A stretch of DNA of 21,134 bases, from the NCBI GenBank assembly GCA_964440605.1, contig CAYTSW010000039.1, forward strand, positions 1 through 21,134. Reading direction: 5' to 3'. This document shows, piece after piece, positions 8,841 through 14,500 of the stretch. Position 1 is the first letter of the stretch. Every line of letters starts with the position of its first letter. This DNA comes from CAYTSW01 sp964440605. GTDB taxonomy: Bacteria > Planctomycetota > Phycisphaerae > Phycisphaerales > UBA1924. The position numbers and the translations under genes were made by a program. The notes beneath the pieces were generated by a model that saw only the letters and a program-made list of their open reading frames with translations, ran no database searches and was not told the DNA's origin.

Positions 8841-9430
8841 TGGCGTCGGGTCGCGATGCACAGCTCGAGATGCAGCTTGCCGGTGCGGCGAACGCGGCGG
8901 AGCGGGCCAACCGGCCCCGGACGCTGGTGATCGTCGCCGGGCTCATCGCGGGCGGGGCGTTGCTGTTCACGTCGCTGATCGCCTGGCAGATCGGCTCGCG
9001 TCGGACGCAGTTGGCCTCGGCGCTGGCGACGCAGGCCGCGGTCGAGCGGTACGCGGAGCAGGCCCGCGAGCTGCGTGAGACGAGTCCGAACCTGGCAGAC
9101 CTGTTCCCGGTTGATCTGGCGATGGCCGACAAGATCCAGCAGATCGCGCGTGAGGTGTGGCGTGGGGAGCCCAACGTCGCGACGGTGCAGACGGTGCGGT
9201 ACAGCAGCGCGGGGATCCGGCTCAACGACGTGCCGGTGCGCAACGCCAACGTGTCGAGCACGGTGCGGCTGACGGATCTGGAGCGGGTGCTGCGGTTCAT
9301 GGAGACGGTGGAGGAGGCGCCCGAGCTCGAGGGAACCTTCGTATCCTCGCTGCGGCTGACGCCCGCGCCGGGCGGGCAGGACGGGTGGTCGGGCAGCATC
9401 GACTTTCGCCGATACGAGTACGAGGAATGA
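8840..9430 (+). CDS. gspM: GspM/PilO-like assembly-platform protein
   Basis: This 196-residue protein starts at the ATG sharing its A with the preceding stop (TGATG). Layout: a short cytoplasmic N-terminus, a membrane helix at about 29-50 ('LVIVAGLIAGGALLFTSLIA'), a coiled-coil-like segment at about 52-82, and a periplasmic alpha/beta domain with 'TVRLTDLERVLRFMETVEE', which resembles the core helix of PilO/GspM ferredoxin-like domains. GspM pairs with GspL in the inner membrane to transmit ATPase motion to the pseudopilus. The GspL-like gene directly upstream, with overlapping codons, fits that stoichiometric partnership. PilO is the alternative name for the same architecture. Confidence 0.68.
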   Translation: MASGRDAQLEMQLAGAANAAERANRPRTLVIVAGLIAGGALLFTSLIAWQIGSRRTQLASALATQAAVERYAEQARELRETSPNLADLFPVDLAMADKIQQIAREVWRGEPNVATVQTVRYSSAGIRLNDVPVRNANVSSTVRLTDLERVLRFMETVEEAPELEGTFVSSLRLTPAPGGQDGWSGSIDFRRYEYEE

Positions 9431-10125
9431 CCATGCGGACCCGGCCCCGGGCAATGACACCTTCAATTGCGGCGTGTCGCGCGCGACGTGCGGCGTCGCT
9501 CGTGCTGGGCGGCGTGATCGCGAGCGCGGGGCTGGTGGGCTGCGAGAGCACGCCGGCCACTTCGCGCCGGCCCGACACGCGCGTCAACGATTCTTTCGAG
9601 GGCTTCGCACGGGACAAGGCCCAGCGGATGCTCGACGCGCATCGTCTGGCCCTGCGGGCGCAGGCGACCGAGGACCCGGTCGAGGCCGAGCTGCTCTGGC
9701 GGCGGGCGATCCGCCAGTTCCGACAGAACCCGGCCTTCTGGCACAATCTGGGCACGGTGCTCGCCGACCAGAACCGCTATCTGGAGGCGCTGGAGGCGTT
9801 TTCGACGGCGGCCGACCTTGATCCGCGCGATGCGCGCCCGCTGTACAACGCCGGGCTGCTGTGGTTCCGACGCAACCACTTCGACCGGAGCCTCGAGCTC
9901 TTCGAGGAGGCGTTGGTGCGCCAGCCCAACTACCTGCCCGCGATGCGCGGGGTGATGGAATCTTCGAACCGCCTGCGTTCGTACACGCCCGAGCTGCTCG
10001 AGCTGCTCGATCAGGCGACCATCCTCGAGACCGACCCCATGTGGCTGGAGGAGTTCAAGGAGATGCGGCTGGCGGTGCAAGAGTCGCTGACGGACCGGCG
10101 AGAGACGCGGAGGCGCGAGCGTTAG
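9427..10125 (+). CDS. TPR-repeat lipoprotein at the end of the T2SS operon
   Basis: This 232-residue protein starts with an ATG overlapping the gspM-like stop (ATGA); a second in-frame ATG is at 9433. An N-terminal signal with a lipobox, 'SAGLVGC' (Cys39), predicts an outer- or inner-membrane lipoprotein. The mature part is helical with about three tetratricopeptide repeats between residues about 75 and 185, for example 'NPAFWHNLGTVLADQNRYLE' and 'ARPLYNAGLLWFRRNHFDRS' followed by 'LELFEEALVRQPN'. TPR lipoproteins of the PilF/PilW/Tgl type act as pilotins that carry secretins to the outer membrane. A TPR lipoprotein coupled to a T2SS operon could do the same for this secretin. That role is inferred from context. 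A general scaffold role is the alternative. Confidence 0.85.
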   Translation: MTMRTRPRAMTPSIAACRARRAASLVLGGVIASAGLVGCESTPATSRRPDTRVNDSFEGFARDKAQRMLDAHRLALRAQATEDPVEAELLWRRAIRQFRQNPAFWHNLGTVLADQNRYLEALEAFSTAADLDPRDARPLYNAGLLWFRRNHFDRSLELFEEALVRQPNYLPAMRGVMESSNRLRSYTPELLELLDQATILETDPMWLEEFKEMRLAVQESLTDRRETRRRER

Positions 10126-10340
10126 TCATTGCTTACATCGCGTCGGATCGCGGGTTCCGGGTGGTCTTCGGACGCTCGATTGGGAACCTGGGCAAGGGGC
10201 GGTCGAAGCGGTGGTCCGATGGTGGAACACCCGCAGCCGATTGTGGGAGCAGAAGGCTGGTCGCGTACGTAAAACGGTTTACAGTGCTTTCGAGCCGATC
10301 CATTCAGGCGGTCCGGTGGGGCCGTCGAGTTGCAGTCAGT

Positions 10341-10352
10341 CAGGAGATGTTG
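10341..10352 (+). promoter_or_regulatory. Ribosome binding site deciding the start at 10353
   Basis: AGGAG at 10342-10346 directly abuts an ATG at 10347, which would leave no spacer, while the ATG at 10353 has a 6-base spacer and the one at 10356 a 9-base spacer. The start at 10353 is therefore preferred. An identical CAGGAGAT string precedes the gene at 13171. Confidence 0.5.
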
Positions 10353-12347
10353 ATGATGCCCCAGCCGCGAGAAACCGTGCTCCGCGCCGCCGCCCTTGTC
10401 ATCGCGAGCGGGCTTGCTGCTCCGGCTGTGGCCCAGGACAGTGTCGCGGGCACGCCCGACAGCGGCGGCGATGCGTTGTCGGCCTACGACACCGCTCGTC
10501 AGACGACGCGGTACGCGGTTGATCTGGTGCCGATCACGACGTCGTGGGGCAACACGTGGGCGGTGGCGCCGGTGCTCAAGGCGACGCGTGACGCCGACGT
10601 GCTGTTCAACACGCTGGCGCTGGGCGTGACGAGCGTGAGTCCGGATGTGGAAGGGAGCGTTGCGCTGGGCGGCGCGGAGCGGTCGTTCAGCGTCTGGAGC
10701 GGGCCGGGATTCGGCATCGCGCCGGAGAACAACGCGGCCTCGACGGTGGATGTGCCGTCGCTGGACCAGCGGTTCGGCGTGGTCTTCGGCGACCTGAACT
10801 CCGACGCGACCAACGCGGTGGGGGCGTTGATCGGTTTCAACGATGACGAGCCGAACCGCGCGTGGGTGCGCCGCACCAACGCCGCCCACAGCCGGACATT
10901 CGAGTTTCTCTCGGACACGTCGTCGGTGATCCCGAGCGCGATCGACGCGGCCGGCCTGGTGCACCTGCGGGTGGACGGCTTCAACACCAGCGTCAGCAGC
11001 ACGGTGCTGGGCGACAACATCGTCACGGTCGACCTGCCCGCGCGGAGCGCGAGCTCGCTGAACGGCATCTCCAAGGGCAGCGGCTCAAGCAACCAGGCCT
11101 TTGATGGATCGGCGACGGACTTCGCGATCAACAACTCCGACACGCTGCTCAACCCGCCGGCGGCGTTGCCGAGCTCGGCGGCGTCGGGCGGCGCCGGTCA
11201 GCCTTTGGTTCTCGATTTCGCCAGCCAGTACGGCGTGGGCGGGGGCGCCGCGACCGGCGCGCACCTGAACATCATCGCGACGTCGCACCGCGGCAACCCG
11301 ACGTTCACGCTCGCGAACCCGCTGGGGGGCGTGGGCACGGTCGCGTCGCTGACGCGCACCAACTTCGACGACACGCGGACGGACGCGTTCAACGTTTTCG
11401 CGGTCGACGCTTCGGGCGCTCCGCTCGCCTCCGAGCCGGCGGTGCTCCCGGTGCCGATGCCCGACGATGCCTCGCTCAACGCGAGCAGCGAGGCGGAGTT
11501 CCTGGCCTATGACAACCAGACCGTGTTCCGTGGCCCGATCGGGCATGTCGGGCTCGGCAGCGACGGCGTGGGCGGACCGCTGGTCGCCGCGGCGACGGCG
11601 ACGGACCCCGTCGCCGGTGAGTTCATCGCGGTGGCGCGTTTTGACAGCTCCGTGCAGTGGTCGACGGCGGCGAAGATCGGCCAGGCCGTGCTGGACGGGC
11701 CGGGCGGCTCGTCGGTCGGCACGCTCGCGGCCGGGGCGCCGGTTTCGCTCTCGATCCCGGCGGTCGATCTCGAGGGCAACGTCTACTTCGTCGGACTCGT
11801 GGACGACGGGCAGGGCGGCGACCCCGCGCCGTCGCTCATCCGCGCGGTAAACGCGCCGGGCGGCTACGAGCTCGAGCTGCTGCTCAGCGAGGGCCAGGCC
11901 GTGCTCGGGGCCAACTCGGACGTCGAGTGGACGGTGTCGCGGATCGTTCTCGGCGACTCGGACTCGGTCGCCTCGGCGGGCTTCCACGGGGCCTCCGTGC
12001 TCCAGCCGCAGAGCCGTCCGGCGAGCGACGCGGGCGACCCCTTCGCGGTGGGCGGCGTGACGCTGTCGGCGCAGATCACCTACGCCCGTGGAGCGGGCGA
12101 GCAGTACGAAGCCGTCCTTTTGCTGCGCCCGGTGGAAGGCGATGTCGCGAACCTGTGCGCCGCGGACTTCGACGGCAACGGCATCGTGGACGGCGCCGAC
12201 TTTGGCACCTTCGGAGCCGCCTTCGGCTCCAGTTCGGGTGACGCCAACTACTTGCCCGACGCGGACTTCGATAACAATGGCACGATCGACGGGGCCGACT
12301 TCGGCGCCTTCGGAGGCGAGTTCGGGCGCGACGACTGCGCGGGCTGA
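10353..12347 (+). CDS. Secreted protein with C-terminal GC-type dockerin-like domain, function unknown
   Basis: This protein has 664 residues. The N-terminus 'VLRAAALVIASGLAAPAVAQ' is a signal peptide with a probable cut near AVA/Q. The body (about 30-600) is rich in Gly, Ala, Ser, Asp and beta-type patterns and holds no catalytic motif I recognise. Segments such as 'NQTVFRGPIGHVGLGSDGVG' and 'DLEGNVYFVGLVDDG' vaguely follow the N-x-x-G-x-x-x-F style of repeated beta modules known from planctomycete and proteobacterial secreted proteins. Residues 602-662 form the Cys-bracketed double calcium-loop domain, followed by only Ala-Gly. The gene stands alone after the T2SS genes, with 227 bases before it (no clear terminator or promoter) and 323 after it. 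It is probably exported by Sec and then possibly by the adjacent T2SS. The function of the body is unknown. Confidence 0.85.
   Translation: MMPQPRETVLRAAALVIASGLAAPAVAQDSVAGTPDSGGDALSAYDTARQTTRYAVDLVPITTSWGNTWAVAPVLKATRDADVLFNTLALGVTSVSPDVEGSVALGGAERSFSVWSGPGFGIAPENNAASTVDVPSLDQRFGVVFGDLNSDATNAVGALIGFNDDEPNRAWVRRTNAAHSRTFEFLSDTSSVIPSAIDAAGLVHLRVDGFNTSVSSTVLGDNIVTVDLPARSASSLNGISKGSGSSNQAFDGSATDFAINNSDTLLNPPAALPSSAASGGAGQPLVLDFASQYGVGGGAATGAHLNIIATSHRGNPTFTLANPLGGVGTVASLTRTNFDDTRTDAFNVFAVDASGAPLASEPAVLPVPMPDDASLNASSEAEFLAYDNQTVFRGPIGHVGLGSDGVGGPLVAAATATDPVAGEFIAVARFDSSVQWSTAAKIGQAVLDGPGGSSVGTLAAGAPVSLSIPAVDLEGNVYFVGLVDDGQGGDPAPSLIRAVNAPGGYELELLLSEGQAVLGANSDVEWTVSRIVLGDSDSVASAGFHGASVLQPQSRPASDAGDPFAVGGVTLSAQITYARGAGEQYEAVLLLRPVEGDVANLCAADFDGNGIVDGADFGTFGAAFGSSSGDANYLPDADFDNNGTIDGADFGAFGGEFGRDDCAG
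12156..12338 (+). other. Dockerin-like domain 1 (61 residues, Cys to Cys)
   Basis: It has two 12-residue calcium loops, 'DFDGNGIVDGAD' and 'DFDNNGTIDGAD', each with acidic or amide ligands at loop positions 1, 3, 5, 9 and 12, and each followed by the 'FG-x-FG-x-x-FG' helix. A Cys opens the domain and a Cys closes it (GRDDC). It matches the dockerin F-hand plan and what I know as the GC-type dockerin of Phycisphaerae. Confidence 0.88.
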
Positions 12348-12670
12348 TCACCGTTTGACCACAGTGCAACCACATGCGGGCGGAGGCGGCTTGGGTTCTC
12401 CCCGACAGTTGACATGGGGAGCTCCAAGTAAGGCGGCAAAGCGTTCAGATGGCGCAAAGAACGGGTCGAGGCGGGGCTAAATTTCAAGAACAGGCCACCG
12501 GCGAACGGGCAGCTTCGTAGAGGCTCGTGTCTGGCGGGTTAGTATGAGCTCAACCGGCTGTGCGCGCTGGCATCAGTGTACGCGGGCGGGGACAGGACTA
12601 CGGGTGCGGCGGGGCGTCGTGCCGGGGAACGGTCTGACGAACACTTCCTTGAAGCAGTGAGATCGAGCGG
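12348..12670. other. 323-base intergenic region with a long imperfect hairpin
   Basis: No gene is supported here. The one clear structure is an inverted repeat: CTTGG (12390-12394) plus CTCCCC (12398-12403) pairs with GGGGAG (12416-12421) plus CCAAG (12424-12428). That gives 11 pairs with a 3x2 internal loop and a 12-base terminal loop. No T-run follows, so it is not a standard intrinsic terminator. The loop includes a TTGACA at 12409-12414 with no matching -10. A TAGTAT at 12541-12546 could be a -10 for the gene at 12671, but no -35 is convincing. Confidence 0.5.
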
Positions 12671-13015
12671 ATGAAGGCGGCTCTGAAATACGCGGCGCTG
12701 GCATTGGGACCCATCGTCCTGATCGTCGGGATCTGGTGGACGATGAACCAGGGTGGCACGCCGGGCACGGCCTCACGGATCGATTACGTGAACGTCGTGA
12801 CGGGCGAGCGCACGAGCATCCCCGCCGAGAAGGCCGCGGTCGCGGTTCGGCCCGACGACAGCGGCGAGTGGGTGCTCTTCCCTGTCGCGGAGGACGAGTC
12901 GGGCGAAGTTGTCCTTGTCGGGCACTATCGGGGTCGATTCGACACCCTCGTCCGTCAGCGCGAGGATGCGGGCGCGGGGCTGGCGGTGGATCCCAACACG
13001 TACCAACTGCGGTAG
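12671..13015 (+). CDS. Small membrane-anchored protein, function unknown
   Basis: This 114-residue protein has an N-terminal hydrophobic segment at about 5-25 ('LKYAALALGPIVLIVGIWWT') that looks like an uncleaved membrane anchor, since no AxA-type site follows. The rest is a small soluble domain with strand-like patches ('RIDYVNVVTGERTSIP', 'EWVLFPVAEDESGEVVLVGH') and a C-terminal 'VDPNTYQLR'. I do not recognise the family. The next gene, 155 bases downstream, encodes a prepilin-like protein. Pairing of a short TM protein with a prepilin-like gene suggests a linked function, but that is inference. No convincing Shine-Dalgarno is seen; GAGCGG at 12665-12670 is too close to the ATG. Coding confidence rests on frame-consistent composition and the plausible topology. 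Confidence 0.72.
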   Translation: MKAALKYAALALGPIVLIVGIWWTMNQGGTPGTASRIDYVNVVTGERTSIPAEKAAVAVRPDDSGEWVLFPVAEDESGEVVLVGHYRGRFDTLVRQREDAGAGLAVDPNTYQLR

Positions 13016-13026
13016 CTTCCATTCAT

Positions 13027-13117
13027 AAGCGAACGCTTCACGCGTTGAGACATGTCAGGCCGGCTCGCGGGTGATCCGGCCAAGAGCAATCGGCGAATGC
13101 TGAGCCGGGGTCCCGGC
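13027..13117 (+). other. Structured leader upstream of the prepilin-like gene
   Basis: Several perfect inverted repeats are packed here. AAGCG-AA-CGCTT is at 13027-13038 and overlaps AACGC/GCGTT at 13032-13046. GGCCGG (13058-13063) pairs with CCGGCC (13076-13081). GCCGGG-GT-CCCGGC is at 13104-13117. None is followed by a T-run. They may form structure in the 5' leader of the 13171 gene or mark the end of the 12671 transcript. In GC-rich DNA short palindromes are common, so weight is low. Confidence 0.3.
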
Positions 13118-13170
13118 ACAAGAATCGATAGCGAACCATCGGCGAGACCGACGAAGTCAGGAGATACAGC

Positions 13171-14211
13171 ATGACGGCAGCGGGCAAGAAAAGTGCAGGG
13201 CGTGCGGCGGGGTTCACCCTTGTCGAGCTTCTGGTAGTGGTGGCGATCATCGCCCTGCTCATCGGCATCCTGCTGCCGGCGCTCGGCAAGGCTCAGCGCA
13301 CCGCGTTCCGGATGCAGTCGAGCAACAACCTGCGTCAGTTCGTACAGGGCTTTGCGCAGCACGCGGCTCAGAACGATCAGGAATATCCCTGCATCGCGAC
13401 CTCGGGCAAGCGACTTCGGAACGTCGCCATCCGGACCAGCGGCAACGCCGAGGCGATCCGCGAGTTCACCGAGCGCGATAGCACCAATCCGCTTCAAGAA
13501 GCGGACTGGTTCTCCCCTGCGCTCGGCGGCGAGCTGCCCCTCAACCGTTCTCAGCGGTGGGAGACGATCTTCACGAACTACGGCGATCCGGGCATGGACG
13601 CGACGCAGATCGCCTACAGCAACTCGGGCCTCGTGACGGACGTCGAGGAGTACTTTGTGACGCGTGGTCAGAGCCTGCCCGCCGTCAGCTACCTGATGCC
13701 CGGTACGTTCGCGCTGTACGGCGGGGACAGTTTGGTTGACTCGACCACGGGCGCCTTCGACCGCCACGGCTCCACCGCCGCTCCGTACACGCGCACTCCG
13801 GTTGAGACGGCTCGCAACTTCGCGCCGAAGATGACGATTCGCAACGCGTCGAACAAGATCGCCGTCACCACCGCTACGCGGTATCTGACGACGAACTACG
13901 TGCTCGACTTCCAGGCCGACCCGGTCTCGTACTTTGGGGCGATGATCACCAACGCCCCCACGTTCGAGGACGCTCGTGCGTTCGCGCCTTCAACCCGGGT
14001 GCTCGGCGCTGGCCGGGGCTCGAAGGAGTGGACGTTCCGCTACAACGGGAAGCTCGTGACCGCGATGTTCGACGGCTCGGTGCGGTCCGACATCGATGAG
14101 ACCGAAGCACGCAACCCCACGTACTGGCACCCGACGGGGTCGATCTTCAATGGCTCCGACGCCCACCCCGACTGCTACCGCTGGTACGAGAACGGCGACA
14201 CGGTTCAGTAA
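13171..14211 (+). CDS. Prepilin-like protein with N-terminal cleavage/methylation motif (planctomycete H-X9-DG type)
   Basis: This 346-residue protein has a textbook class III leader: 'AAG/FTLVELLVVVAIIALLIG' with Gly14 before the cut and Glu at +5. After the helix comes 'LLPALGKAQRTAF...QSSNNLRQ', the usual junction of the many prepilin-like proteins of Planctomycetota. Near the C-terminus 'YNGKLVTAMFDGSVRSD' (Asp301-Gly302) corresponds to the H-X9-DG motif, with Asn or Tyr in place of His. The end 'PTYWHPTGSIFNG' is also typical of this group. AGGAG at 13159-13163, 7 bases before ATG, supports the start. It would need a prepilin peptidase, which is not encoded here. It may be an extra pseudopilin, or a surface protein using the same assembly route; its substrate is unknown. 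A strong hairpin terminator follows. Confidence 0.88.
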   Translation: MTAAGKKSAGRAAGFTLVELLVVVAIIALLIGILLPALGKAQRTAFRMQSSNNLRQFVQGFAQHAAQNDQEYPCIATSGKRLRNVAIRTSGNAEAIREFTERDSTNPLQEADWFSPALGGELPLNRSQRWETIFTNYGDPGMDATQIAYSNSGLVTDVEEYFVTRGQSLPAVSYLMPGTFALYGGDSLVDSTTGAFDRHGSTAAPYTRTPVETARNFAPKMTIRNASNKIAVTTATRYLTTNYVLDFQADPVSYFGAMITNAPTFEDARAFAPSTRVLGAGRGSKEWTFRYNGKLVTAMFDGSVRSDIDETEARNPTYWHPTGSIFNGSDAHPDCYRWYENGDTVQ

Positions 14212-14247
14212 CGCCTCGCACCTTGGACACGCTTGATGCAGCCGATG

Positions 14248-14276
14248 CCCGGCGTTCGCGCGCCGGGTTTTTCTTT
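14248..14276 (+). terminator. Intrinsic terminator after the prepilin-like gene
   Basis: CCCGGCG (14248-14254) and CGCCGGG (14261-14267) form a 7-bp GC stem with a 6-base loop. TTTTTCTTT follows directly. It begins 37 bases after the stop codon of the gene ending at 14211. Confidence 0.85.
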
Positions 14277-14301
14277 GCGCCGCTTCGCGATATTCGCCAT
14301 C

Positions 14302-14330
14302 TTGACAGCCCGTACGCGATGTCGATTCAT
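14302..14330 (+). promoter_or_regulatory. Candidate sigma-70-type promoter for the 14501 gene
   Basis: A perfect TTGACA lies at 14302-14307. A 17-base spacer leads to a weak -10, ATTCAT, at 14325-14330 (3 of 6 matches). It is just downstream of the terminator and about 170 bases before the ATG, leaving a long leader. Confidence 0.35.
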
Positions 14331-14500
14331 CGGTGTTACGATCGATTGGCGGCACGTTGTGAGGCGGGCGCAAAGATTTCCTCACAATCGCGCGGTCATG
14401 GTCGGCATCGAGCGTCTTCGGGCTACATTCCACTCAACGCATGGCGAGCGCCGCGTGGCGCCGCCGGTGTTCCCCCTGAGGACGATTGGGAGACTCTTTC

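Noticed and set aside
9861..10352. In-frame extension upstream of the 10353 start
   Set aside because: It would overlap the TPR gene in another frame and put over 160 Arg-rich residues before a good signal peptide; the ribosome site supports 10353.
12409..12414. Perfect TTGACA as a -35 box
   Set aside because: It lies in the loop of a hairpin and no -10-like hexamer is at 16-18 bases downstream; the next gene is over 250 bases away.
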